Shown here: positions 16,584 to 25,032 of the stretch, piece after piece
Numbering within the stretch: the stretch's first letter is position 1
How the letters are laid out: each line of letters starts with the position of its first letter
From: Pseudomonas tohonis
Lineage (GTDB): Bacteria > Pseudomonadota > Gammaproteobacteria > Pseudomonadales > Pseudomonadaceae
Assembly (NCBI RefSeq): GCF_012767755.2
Contig: NZ_AP023189.1
Location: forward strand, 4,590,001-4,654,000
DNA length: 64,000 nt
Reading direction: 5' to 3'
The notes under the pieces: model-generated
The model's database searches: none
The model's input: only the letters and a program-made list of their open reading frames with translations
Told to the model about the DNA's origin: nothing
Program-made: the position numbers and the translations under genes

Positions 16584-18923
16584 TCACACCTCGCCTTCAG
16601 ACAGACCGAAAGAGGATAAAAGAGAGCGCAACTCGGGATTAGCATCAGATGCTGTTCTGGCAGTCTTATCTTCAATAATACCCTTCAGGCGAGCCTCAAA
16701 ATCCGGTAGGGCACACGCGACCTTTGTAATGATCTTGGTATTTAGATCGGTCAAACTGAACTCAGAGTTTTTATTTGAGTAACGAATCATCGTTCCGACA
16801 GGCTTACTTTTCATCAAATCATTCAGCATGGATAGAATATGGGTATTTCGCGAGTGAATTAGATACCACTGCCTCATTGCCTGGGAGTTTGGTAAGCGTG
16901 GATCACACGCTACCGATTCTAATCTCAAAGTTTGAAACGATAAATCTTTCTCAAAAAACTCGATTGTCTTCACATCGCCTGCTATGTGACACGTCTCCGG
17001 ACACATGAAGCACTGCGAGACGAAATCGTTTAAATAATTGCAAGGCGTCACATTAAGATTTTGAGTACAAAGACCGGTGGAGGTGACAGATGCCGGCAGG
17101 TTGGTGGTTTGTGTCAGTTGATCTTGGGAAACGACTCGAATATCCCGCCTGTCGATATCTGGCGGATTCAATATCGCACTCACACGACTGGCTTTCTCGT
17201 CGTGAGTCGTATGAATATAAGTATGAGTTTGCTCAGAACTCTTTCTGCCCGACCAAGCTGTGATTATTTCTACTGGAATGCTACTTAGATCCGCAAGGGT
17301 GTTCGACAAGTGGCGAAGACTATGCGGCCTGAGACTTAACTCTGACGAAAATCCGTAACTCTGAAAAATCGATAATTTGGTGCAGGAATGTCCAGTTAAT
17401 CGAGGGATAACTGAGGCGCCTAGCGAGGCTAATGGCACCACCATATAGTTTGTCTTTTGAAATGTATTCCCCCCACTCCCAAACCCCTTGGACGCCCCAT
17501 AAAACCAACTCCCCAAGAAACAGAACATCGCATCTTTCAGGTTAATACTTGACTCTCCGTTTGAAAATGAGAGCGGAAATTCCGGCAGCAGCACGTTCCT
17601 ATAAAAGGACACCCACCACTCTTGTACCTCTCCGACGGTGATGGTGAGCTTATCGGTAAATATTTCCGGCATAGCAGTGTAACCGAATAAGTAGGGTAGA
17701 CTTGCAAAAGACGTACGCCCAATTCGCGATACGGATAATTTATCTTGATGCCGTAACGAATAAATTTGTTTACCCTCAAAGAATCGGCCTCTATGAGCAT
17801 GGTAGGTGTAAGTCAGATCAGCACTTTCCTTGAGAACAGGAACGCAATCATCGACTCCATAAAAACCTAATGCATAACCCAATGTAAAAAGATTGGGTTG
17901 CTGTGTTAAGGACAAATTCCGAGCTCGTACTGGTGCAATCTCGAACTCCCCAAGCAATGCCTTTAAACTCTGATTCGGGTTTTCATAGAAACGACACAGT
18001 ACCCTTGCCGGTTCGGATGCTTTATAAAAAAAGTTCAGAGCTTTCGTGATTGGCTCAACCAGGGCAGCCAGCATGTGATTCTTGTTGTTCCCGTATCCCT
18101 TGCTTCCAATCCAGTCTAGGTAATAGACCGGCTCTCCATTGCTTTCAGAGTAAGAATGTAGTCGCTGTTTAGGCAGAAGAGGTATTTCCGCAGTTGTCCG
18201 ATTGGGTGATGCCAGTGAAAGCAGCGCAAAAGTCACAACCAAGGCATCATGTATATTTATCTCTTCACCAGGACTCAACGAGCCCTGTTCATCCACATGC
18301 TCAAATACACTTGAGAAAATGGCGCCTAGGGCAAGCACAGTTTCGATATCCGGAAGCTTCTCTAGCGTATTATCAAAGAGGGCATGCCCTGTCCTGTCTC
18401 TATTATCACTTCCATTTAGGTCGATTTTTTTCATAACCCCCTTGTCAGAGCAGAACGCGAGAAACGATCGCAAGCGGTCAGATGACTTAGCCCCCAAATT
18501 AAGGCTGCGGATTGTAGAATCTGTTTGGGCATAGAGATCGCCATCCATGAGCGTTAACAACTTCCTAACTACTGACATACGAGCTTTTTTCTCGCCGGCA
18601 GATAAAGGTGTATTTGTTGTTTCTATAATCCATACCTTTATCAGGTGGTTATAGGGGTAAGGAAGGCTGTCTGTCGGTCGATTGCCGGCGTTGCCTCTTC
18701 CCTTACGCCCATGTACTCCGCACAAGTATCTAATTCGGCGACCAGTATTAGGGTCCACGTGGTACCAAACCAGATCATCAAACTCCGCTTTCTTGCCGCC
18801 TGGCCCTTCAAATTGCCCTAGTTCGGCCTTGCGATACTCGCCGGTGAGTCGCTCCAATCGGTCAATGTATTTGTTAAGCATCGAGCGCACGCTGCCTTGC
18901 GAGTTCTTCATCACAAACCACAA
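16584..18923 (-). CDS. Large tyrosine recombinase of the island module
   Basis: 779 residues. The C-terminal half has the tyrosine-recombinase signature RPHSLRHLSNTL (the His-x-x-Arg box) followed by IITAWSGRKSSEQTHTYIHT, with W/H and the nucleophile-type Tyr in HTYIHT. A later block, CMCPETCHIAGD, contains a cysteine cluster typical of TnpB-like recombinases. Starts possible at 18923, or at 18911 (MKNSQGS). The start lies within the end of the preceding gene (about 50-bp overlap), so the module is cotranscribed. Base composition is far poorer in GC than the neighbouring core genes. Confidence 0.75.
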   Translation of the reverse strand: MWFVMKNSQGSVRSMLNKYIDRLERLTGEYRKAELGQFEGPGGKKAEFDDLVWYHVDPNTGRRIRYLCGVHGRKGRGNAGNRPTDSLPYPYNHLIKVWIIETTNTPLSAGEKKARMSVVRKLLTLMDGDLYAQTDSTIRSLNLGAKSSDRLRSFLAFCSDKGVMKKIDLNGSDNRDRTGHALFDNTLEKLPDIETVLALGAIFSSVFEHVDEQGSLSPGEEINIHDALVVTFALLSLASPNRTTAEIPLLPKQRLHSYSESNGEPVYYLDWIGSKGYGNNKNHMLAALVEPITKALNFFYKASEPARVLCRFYENPNQSLKALLGEFEIAPVRARNLSLTQQPNLFTLGYALGFYGVDDCVPVLKESADLTYTYHAHRGRFFEGKQIYSLRHQDKLSVSRIGRTSFASLPYLFGYTAMPEIFTDKLTITVGEVQEWWVSFYRNVLLPEFPLSFSNGESSINLKDAMFCFLGSWFYGASKGFGSGGNTFQKTNYMVVPLASLGASVIPRLTGHSCTKLSIFQSYGFSSELSLRPHSLRHLSNTLADLSSIPVEIITAWSGRKSSEQTHTYIHTTHDEKASRVSAILNPPDIDRRDIRVVSQDQLTQTTNLPASVTSTGLCTQNLNVTPCNYLNDFVSQCFMCPETCHIAGDVKTIEFFEKDLSFQTLRLESVACDPRLPNSQAMRQWYLIHSRNTHILSMLNDLMKSKPVGTMIRYSNKNSEFSLTDLNTKIITKVACALPDFEARLKGIIEDKTARTASDANPELRSLLSSFGLSEGEV

Positions 18924-20526
18924 TAGTCAGCTTCACCCACACGATCTGCCTCTCCATTTTTTCGATGCTGCGGGTGTAAAGAGGATTGATTAAGGAGCTG
19001 CGGTTTGCCGCAAGCTTGTCTTCCACGCCTCTCAAAACTGACCTATGATCAGCCTCGAGTATCGGGCGAAAATTTGGGCATCCATAGCACCCAAACGGCC
19101 TCCCCAATAATGTAGAGCAGGTAGCGCATGTACGCTTGTTACGTGCCCCACCAACAGCGTTGAAATTGTTGTCGACTATGACTTCATCGGCTTCCGGAGC
19201 AATAGTTACCGTACCGCTAAATGCCTTCTTCAGAAACTCATTACCGGTATATTTTAAGTCAATCTCTCGCCTCGACTTGTAGTCCAAGTCTATGTAGTGC
19301 CTTGCAGCTGGAACGGTAACACCGGTAATCCTGGCCAATTGAACGGCGGGTAGTCCATCTTGAGCTCCTCGAGTTAGTACGGTATGACGAATCCGGTTGG
19401 AAGTGGCTATGCAGTCGGCGACTCGATCAGAGGTAACCCGAGTATGTCTTAAGGCATTTGTAATTGAACTCTCCGACATGTGGTAAGCAGTAGAGATTGG
19501 CGTAAACAGTTTTTTGAACAAATCTAAAGAATCAAATCTCAAGTTAAAAAGACCGACATCGGGAAACATGGGCATATCACGCATTAGGCTCAAGAGCTCA
19601 GATTGATCAACCTCGATCTTTGCTGACTCCATCAGTAGCGTGAGCCCTTGAAAGATCAGCTTCTTATAGTCGCCGAGAGTCTTTGAGATGTCTTCGGAAA
19701 GATATATCGGATAACGCTCTGGACATTCTCGCGGAAAGAGCATTCCGCTTGACTTAGCGATAAAAACTCTAAGCTGTAATGTTTGCCCCCCCACTGTGCC
19801 AATTTCATCCGCAGCGTGAATTCTCGCGTCGTGAAAGCTTGCACCGGTGGGAATCAGATCTGACCATTTTTGGATAGAAATTTGAATCGGCCGTCTCACA
19901 ATGGAGAGCAACAGTTTGCTAGTAACACGATTCTTTATATCACCATAGAGGGTTGATGACTGATAGAAGGAAAGGTCTCTATCAGCGGCCCAATCGAACT
20001 CCTGTAGATCTTCATTGAGTTGCTTTGCTAACGAGTCAAACTCAATATCGCTTAATGCCCCCCTGGAAGGATCAAGAGTATTGATTTTTCTCTTATCTAA
20101 ATGGGCACTTGTATATTTGTGATACTCTTCAAACCGTTCATAACCTTGCTTGGAGAGAGTCCCAAAGAACTGATTGAGCCCCTTCTTATTGTTTGTTTTC
20201 AACCCACTCCAAAACGTTTTAACACTAGCTAACGAGGGAATACCATTCATCACAAACGGCTTTACATTACAAACTATACCTGATGCTGTACTCGCAGCCA
20301 TGGTTCGAACATAATGCACAAACACATTCAGAATTAATTCTCGATCATCATCAGATATATTCGATGAGCGGACCCAGTCAACGCAAACCACTTTCCCCTT
20401 TCCATTGTACGGAAGTATCACCCATACATCATCCGAGGTATTAACCATCAAGCCAGACTTAGCCGTAACCAATGAATTTACTTTCTTTTGAGGCTTAAGT
20501 GCTTTCCGTTTTTTCTCTCGAGTCAT
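18874..20526 (-). CDS. Middle recombinase-like protein of the island module
   Basis: 550 residues with no family I can name with certainty. A C-terminal zinc-ribbon-like cluster, CATCSTLLGRPFGCYGCPNF, lies near residue 465-485. The preceding segment NRIRHTVLTRGAQDGLPAVQ, then ITGVTVPAARHYIDLDY, has the spacing of a diverged tyrosine recombinase core (Arg-His, then His-Tyr). It overlaps the first recombinase gene by 4 bases and the third by about 50. In three-recombinase elements such a middle gene is required together with its neighbours; that is known of related systems, not shown here. Confidence 0.6.
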   Translation of the reverse strand: MTREKKRKALKPQKKVNSLVTAKSGLMVNTSDDVWVILPYNGKGKVVCVDWVRSSNISDDDRELILNVFVHYVRTMAASTASGIVCNVKPFVMNGIPSLASVKTFWSGLKTNNKKGLNQFFGTLSKQGYERFEEYHKYTSAHLDKRKINTLDPSRGALSDIEFDSLAKQLNEDLQEFDWAADRDLSFYQSSTLYGDIKNRVTSKLLLSIVRRPIQISIQKWSDLIPTGASFHDARIHAADEIGTVGGQTLQLRVFIAKSSGMLFPRECPERYPIYLSEDISKTLGDYKKLIFQGLTLLMESAKIEVDQSELLSLMRDMPMFPDVGLFNLRFDSLDLFKKLFTPISTAYHMSESSITNALRHTRVTSDRVADCIATSNRIRHTVLTRGAQDGLPAVQLARITGVTVPAARHYIDLDYKSRREIDLKYTGNEFLKKAFSGTVTIAPEADEVIVDNNFNAVGGARNKRTCATCSTLLGRPFGCYGCPNFRPILEADHRSVLRGVEDKLAANRSSLINPLYTRSIEKMERQIVWVKLTIVVCDEELARQRALDA

Positions 20527-21770
20527 TTTTTTTGATCCACTCGACGCTGATGTGCTTTTGATATTTCTCTAGCCTTCAGCGCAATTCGTTTTTCATTATA
20601 ATTTTCATTCTGTCTCGAATTGTGCGACCATCCCATCGCATATTTTCTACTATCCTCAAGCAAAGCTGGATTGACCCCGAGCAACTCTCCCTTTTTATCA
20701 AATACTTCATTCCATTTGTGACGCAACAAATGAGGATGCACATGAAAGCCCAGCGCCCTGGAAAGCTTCCGAAAAACTGCATTTATTGCTTTCAACGAAA
20801 GGGGCTGCCCCGCAGTACCTTTAGAGTCATTTTCACTGACAAACACGAAATCATGAAATTTTGCACGAGGAAAGACAGCACGAATGTTGTCAATATAAAA
20901 CTTAACCTTCTCCAACAAACTTGGATCAACCGTAGCGTAGTGTGCTTTTGTCTTTTGATCAGGTTTTTCAGCGCGCGGATCTGTAGGGTCGTTTCCGGAC
21001 CGATAGATAGATATCTGATCGTACTCCCCCCAAAAATGGAAGTCTGAAACCTTCAACTTTGCTAGTGCACCTCTTCTGATGCCACCTTGGACTAGCAAAT
21101 TGACAATCAGATAATTTCTCACCCTGGATGCTTTAAAGGGATTATTAGGAGATGACGGCATCACCATCTCCAAGAACTTTAAGAAAACGTCATCCGGAAT
21201 CACCGACTCCTCAGGATCGCCGACTTGTTGAGTAACGTTCTTGCCAAGGGAATCTTCATCCAACTTAATCTTTGAAATCAGATAGTTAAATTTTTTGTTT
21301 GTTTTATCGTCAACATCCTGCACTTCGTGAAACTGATCGAACAGCCATAAAAGAAACTTCCGAAGTCGCCTGACGCGACCTTGTAAGGTTTCGCCAGATA
21401 CCGTTGCCATACCTTTCTGATTGGCAACAATGATATTCCTCAGATGTTTATCATTTATATCTATAACCTTAACATTTAAACTCTCTTCACAAAAACCCTT
21501 ACTTAAGCAACATCTGTCATAAAACTGCATGTACTCTTTATGCGTGATAAACCTACCCGATGCAACTCGCGCGGGCAGGTCAATATTTTTTTCCGAAAAG
21601 TACTGCAGCATAAACAACAGTTCATTTGCGTACCTAAAACGCGTATTGGCCGACTTAGCAGACAAAGCGCCATTGAGATAGCAGGAAACATACGGATCAA
21701 TAGGGCAACCCGCTTCGTCCACTATCGATACGAAGGGCAACGAATTGAATTGGTATCGCCTGAGCTTCAT
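20523..21770 (-). CDS. Tyrosine site-specific recombinase (integrase), first gene of the module
   Basis: 415 residues from the ATG at 21770 (MKLRRYQF); an in-frame ATG at 21800 adds ten residues, and neither has a good ribosome-binding site. The catalytic set is visible: Arg in GGIRRGALAKLKV, Lys region around KTKAHYATVD, His-x-x-Arg in HPHLLRHKW, and Trp/His plus tyrosine in GWSHNSRQNENY. It is the gene nearest the island end and fires inward from it, the usual place for an integrase next to its attachment site. Confidence 0.85.
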   Translation of the reverse strand: MKLRRYQFNSLPFVSIVDEAGCPIDPYVSCYLNGALSAKSANTRFRYANELLFMLQYFSEKNIDLPARVASGRFITHKEYMQFYDRCCLSKGFCEESLNVKVIDINDKHLRNIIVANQKGMATVSGETLQGRVRRLRKFLLWLFDQFHEVQDVDDKTNKKFNYLISKIKLDEDSLGKNVTQQVGDPEESVIPDDVFLKFLEMVMPSSPNNPFKASRVRNYLIVNLLVQGGIRRGALAKLKVSDFHFWGEYDQISIYRSGNDPTDPRAEKPDQKTKAHYATVDPSLLEKVKFYIDNIRAVFPRAKFHDFVFVSENDSKGTAGQPLSLKAINAVFRKLSRALGFHVHPHLLRHKWNEVFDKKGELLGVNPALLEDSRKYAMGWSHNSRQNENYNEKRIALKAREISKAHQRRVDQKK

Positions 21771-21800
21771 GATTGACAAAATAGCTAGTCCAATAACCAT

Positions 21801-21924
21801 TTAGTTACAAACTAGCCCCCAAACGAGTTCTGTCAAGCGAGAGGGAGGGAAGAGCGACGGATAGTGGGGCTTACGGACAATGCCTACGGGTTTATAGGCT
21901 TTACAAAAAGTTCGTTGTTTATAC
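21801..21924. other. Right end of the genomic island
   Basis: AT-richer sequence between the recombinase module and the ttcA fragment. Recognisable ttcA coding sequence ends at 21925, so 21924 is the last base that can belong to the island. CCTTGCC at 21924-21930 is on the ttcA side and may be part of the recombination core. The matching left end is not in the window. Confidence 0.65.
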
Positions 21925-22053
21925 CTTGCCGCCGGACAGGCAGACCATGACCTTGTCGCCGTCCTCGATCATGTTGAAGTCGGCGATGGCTTCGCCGGCG
22001 AGGCGACGGATGCGTTTCTGCAGTTTGTTCTGGTTGACCGAAAGGGTGCCCAT
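21919..22053 (-). pseudogene. ttcA: ttcA, 5' fragment interrupted inside the PP-loop
   Basis: tRNA 2-thiocytidine synthetase TtcA thiolates C32 of tRNAs using a PP-loop ATPase and an iron-sulphur cluster. From the ATG at 22053 the frame gives [20 protein letters not shown] and then VMVCLSGGK, the first four residues of the SGGKDS ATP-binding motif. The next codons are Val and a stop at 21919-21921. About 230 residues, including the rest of the PP-loop and the cysteine motifs, are missing. Insertion of the adjacent island explains this. In Pseudomonas ttcA is normally a complete gene. Confidence 0.9.
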
Positions 22054-22153
22054 GGTGCTCTGGAATCCGGGGAGGGGTGCGAAAAGCTGGCTATTTTACG
22101 CACAAAGCGCGCGCCACCCCAGCCCTCAGTTTCGCTGTGCTAGCCTGCGCCCG

Positions 22154-22750
22154 ATGAACAACGAACTAGACCCCTCCCTCGACCTCGTCGACCAACTGCT
22201 GGTGCTCCTGCGCCAGGCGCCGGACGGCATCGGCGAATTCGAGCTGATCCAGCGCCTCAAGGCCGGCCACTCCACCCACATCCCCAACCTGGGCCTGGCC
22301 GACCGCCTGGTGCTGTTCCGCACCCACTTCCTGCTGTTCAACGCCCTCTATCTATTACGCGACCGCCTCTGGGCCGAAGGCAGCGCGTTCCTCGCCATCA
22401 GCCCGCTGAGCATCCGCCTGCTGCCCTACGCAGCGGGCAGCGATGCGCTCACCGAGCACGACCCGCTGCGCACCTACTACCTGGACCTGCGTCACCTGCG
22501 CGACACCACCGAGCGGGATGTCGAGAAACTGCTCGCCAGCTTCTGGACGCGCATGCAGGGCGGGGACGAGAAGCTCGCCGCCCTGGAGCTGTTCGAACTG
22601 GTGGAGGGCGACGAAGCGCTCAACCTCGGGGTGATCAAGCACCGCTACCGCCAACTGGTGGGCCAGCATCACCCCGATCGCGGCGGCAGCACCGAGCGCA
22701 TCCAGTCGATCAACAAGGCGATGGAAATACTTCAGCGCTATTACCGCTGA
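22154..22750 (+). CDS. DnaJ-domain co-chaperone-like protein
   Basis: 198 residues. The J domain is at the C-terminus (about 150-198), with the diagnostic HPD in GQHHPDRGGSTERIQSINKA. The N-terminal 100 residues (DQLLVLLRQAPDGIGEFELI) correspond to the DNA-J-related domain of such Pseudomonas proteins. It is divergent from ttcA, about 100 bp away. Cytoplasmic; the specific Hsp70 partner is unknown. Confidence 0.85.
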   Translation: MNNELDPSLDLVDQLLVLLRQAPDGIGEFELIQRLKAGHSTHIPNLGLADRLVLFRTHFLLFNALYLLRDRLWAEGSAFLAISPLSIRLLPYAAGSDALTEHDPLRTYYLDLRHLRDTTERDVEKLLASFWTRMQGGDEKLAALELFELVEGDEALNLGVIKHRYRQLVGQHHPDRGGSTERIQSINKAMEILQRYYR

Positions 22751-22915
22751 GGCTTAAGTCTGATTTGCTCTAAAGCCACGGCAGGCGCGGGCTCCAGCCT
22801 GGACCTATACTGCGACACAAGGTCGCATGTGTCGGCCGAGCACCGGATGACGCTGGCTACGCGTACCCGGCGCTTCGCTGGGGGGCGACCTCATAATAAT
22901 GAGGAGGTGTTCAGA

Positions 22916-23515
22916 ATGATCCACCACGTTTGGGGGCTCTTCACCCATCCCGATCAGGAATGGCAGGAAATCCGTGGCGAGGAAGAAAGCATCAGCCACA
23001 TGTACCTGACCCATATCCTGGTACTCGCTGCCATTCCCGTTGTCTCCGCCTATATAGGAACCACCCAGGTCGGCTGGGCCATCGGCAAGGGCGACCCGGT
23101 CATGCTCACGCAGTCCAGCGCGATGCAGATGACCATCCTCTCCTACCTCGCCATGCTCGCCGGTGTCGCCGTGATGGGCGCCTTCATCCACTGGATGGCG
23201 CGCACCTACGACGCCTCGCCGAGCTTCACCGAATGCGTCGTGTTCGCCGCGTACTGCGCCACCCCGCTGTTCATCGGCGGCCTCGCGGCGCTCTACCCGC
23301 ACCTCTGGCTCGGCATGATCATCGGCACGGCGGCCATCTGCTACACGGTCTACCTGCTCTACGTGGGCATACCGACCTTCATGAACATCCCCACGGACGA
23401 AGGCTTCCTGTTCTCCAGCTCGGTGCTGGCGGTGGGCCTGGTGGTGCTGGTGGCGATGATCGCCGCCTCGGTCATCCTCTGGGGCATGGGCGTGGGGCCG
23501 GTGTACATCCGCTGA
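22916..23515 (+). CDS. Yip1-family inner-membrane protein
   Basis: 199 residues with about five hydrophobic helices (YLTHILVLAAIPVVSAYIG, then MTILSYLAMLAGVAVMGAF, and three more). Family role unknown. Start at the ATG at 22916 behind a GAGGAGG ribosome-binding site. The motif FTHPDQEWQEIR at the N-terminus recurs in the neighbouring gene. A strong hairpin terminator follows. Confidence 0.85.
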   Translation: MIHHVWGLFTHPDQEWQEIRGEEESISHMYLTHILVLAAIPVVSAYIGTTQVGWAIGKGDPVMLTQSSAMQMTILSYLAMLAGVAVMGAFIHWMARTYDASPSFTECVVFAAYCATPLFIGGLAALYPHLWLGMIIGTAAICYTVYLLYVGIPTFMNIPTDEGFLFSSSVLAVGLVVLVAMIAASVILWGMGVGPVYIR

Positions 23516-23534
23516 TCCTTTCAACCGCAGGACG

Positions 23535-23563
23535 GAGGCCGCCCCAGGGGCGGCCTCTTCGTT
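23535..23563 (+). terminator. Rho-independent terminator after the first Yip1 gene
   Basis: GAGGCCGCC (23535-23543) pairs with GGCGGCCTC (23549-23557) with a CCAGG-like loop and is followed by TTCGTTT. It separates the two tandem paralogues, so each probably has its own transcript. Confidence 0.7.
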
Positions 23564-23659
23564 TGCCGGCCGGCCAAAAAGTTGAAACCCTCCCCTCCCC
23601 GGCCCTCTAACTCCTTGAGCCCCCTGCGACAGCGCCCGTGCGCCCCAAGGAGAACAGCC

Positions 23660-24256
23660 ATGGCCCCGCATCTATTGACCCTCTTCACCCAGCCGGAACG
23701 CGCCTGGCAGGAAATCCGCCAGGACGAGACGCGCAACAGCCTGCATTACCTGGTGCACCTCCTGCTGCTATCGATCATCCCGGCGCTCAGCCTCTACATG
23801 GGCACCACCGTGGTCGGCTGGAGCCTGGCCGAGGACGAGGTGGTGCGGCTCGCCTCGGGCAGCGCCCTGCAACTGAGCGTCGCCCTGTACGCCGCCACCG
23901 TGCTCGGCGTGCTGGTGATGGGCGGCTTCGTGCGCTGGATGGCGCGCGTCTTCGACACCCGCCCCAGCTTCAACGAATGCGTGGGCTTCATCGCCTATAC
24001 CGCCACCCCGCTCTTCATCGCCGGGATCGCCGGCCTCTACCCCAGCCGCTGGCTGGCGGTGGCCGTGCTGCTGCTCGCCGGTGCCTACTCGACCTTCCTG
24101 CTGTTCGTCGGAGTCCCGGTGTTCATGCGCCTCAAACAGGAACAGAGCTTCCTCTACGCCTCCTCCATCTGGGCCGTGGGGCTGCTGGTGATGGTCAATG
24201 TGCTGGTGTCCGTGATCCTGCACTGGCACCTGTACCTGACGCCCGAATACGTCTAG
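23660..24256 (+). CDS. Yip1-family inner-membrane protein, tandem paralogue
   Basis: 198 residues, parallel to the preceding protein throughout: FTQPERAWQEIR against FTHPDQEWQEIR, SLYMGTTVVGWSL against SAYIGTTQVGWAI, RWMARVFDTRPSFNECVGF against HWMARTYDASPSFTECVVF. Five predicted membrane helices. Start ATG at 23660 behind AAGGAGA. The pair arose by local duplication. Confidence 0.85.
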   Translation: MAPHLLTLFTQPERAWQEIRQDETRNSLHYLVHLLLLSIIPALSLYMGTTVVGWSLAEDEVVRLASGSALQLSVALYAATVLGVLVMGGFVRWMARVFDTRPSFNECVGFIAYTATPLFIAGIAGLYPSRWLAVAVLLLAGAYSTFLLFVGVPVFMRLKQEQSFLYASSIWAVGLLVMVNVLVSVILHWHLYLTPEYV

Positions 24257-24341
24257 GGCGGCGAGTCACGACCGCTCGGCAGGAGAACGATTCGGCCGGT
24301 AGCGGCTTTGCGGCATAATTGCGGGCCCTGGAGTGCCCTCT

Positions 24342-24836
24342 ATGCCCGAGCTGCTACACGCGCGCGTCGAAGCCTGCTACCAGCAGGCGGAAGCTTTTTT
24401 CCAACGCCGGTTCCCCCGCCCCGAAGTCAGCTTCAAGCTGCGGGGCCAGAAGGCCGGCGTCGCCCACCTGGATGAGAACAAGCTGCGTTTCAACCCGCAA
24501 CTGTATCGCGAGAACCAGGAAGATTTCCTCAAGCAGACCGTTGCCCACGAAGTGGCGCACCTGGTCGCCCACCAGTTGTTCGGCCACCGTATCCAGCCCC
24601 ACGGCGAGGAGTGGCAACTGATCATGCGCGGCGTCTACGAGCTGCCGCCCAACCGCTGCCACAGCTATGACGTGAAGCGGCGCAAGGTCACCCGCTACCT
24701 CTACCGCTGCGCCTGCCCGGACGGCGACTACCCCTTCTCCTCCCAGCGCCACGCCCTGGTGGCACGCGGGCGCCGCTACTACTGCCGGCGCTGCAAGGTG
24801 ACCCTGGTGTTCAGCGGGGAACAGCGGCAGGAATAA
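24342..24836 (+). CDS. sprT: SprT family zinc metalloprotease
   Basis: 164 residues from the ATG at 24342 (TGGAG about 8 bases upstream; a GTG at 24333 is less likely). The catalytic motif is HEVAHLVAH, with the third-ligand region HGEEWQ following. A C-terminal zinc ribbon has CACPDGDY and CRRCKVTL. Family members resemble the SPRTN protease domain; the bacterial role is unclear. Chromosomal position next to the Yip1 pair. Confidence 0.88.
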   Translation: MPELLHARVEACYQQAEAFFQRRFPRPEVSFKLRGQKAGVAHLDENKLRFNPQLYRENQEDFLKQTVAHEVAHLVAHQLFGHRIQPHGEEWQLIMRGVYELPPNRCHSYDVKRRKVTRYLYRCACPDGDYPFSSQRHALVARGRRYYCRRCKVTLVFSGEQRQE

Positions 24837-24880
24837 ACCAAAGCCCGCAGGGCGGGTGCAATCCGCAGATGTGCAGGTCG

Positions 24881-24924
24881 GCTTGAAGCTTGAAGCTTGA
24901 AGCTTGAAGCTTGAAGCTTGAAGC
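24881..24924. repeat. Heptanucleotide tandem repeat (GCTTGAA)6
   Basis: Six exact copies of GCTTGAA plus a partial GC. It lies between sprT and the minus-strand CoA transferase, outside any gene. Copy number is prone to slippage. Confidence 0.95.
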
Positions 24925-24931
24925 AACGAGT

Positions 24932-24986
24932 GTGGGAGCGAATTCATTCGCGAAGCTGGGGCCCGATTGGTGGGCTGAAGCCCACC
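24932..24986. repeat. REP-type palindromes
   Basis: A copy of the Pseudomonas repeat with core GCGAATTCATTCGC (24938-24951) is followed by a second palindrome, GGTGGGCTGAAGCCCACC (24969-24986). Both recur elsewhere in the window (49230-49251, 53431-53455, 62790-62820). Confidence 0.8.
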
Positions 24987-25032
24987 CTACGCCAACCCCC
25001 CCTGTCTCTATCCACATCCGTCGAACGCACGC

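Noticed and set aside
1..21924. tRNA gene at the island end as attachment site
   Set aside because: No tRNA-like cloverleaf was recognised near 21.9 kb; the boundary is within the ttcA coding sequence.
24881..24924. CRISPR array
   Set aside because: The repeat is a 7-bp unit without spacers; no cas genes are present and no other repeat-spacer pattern was seen in the window.
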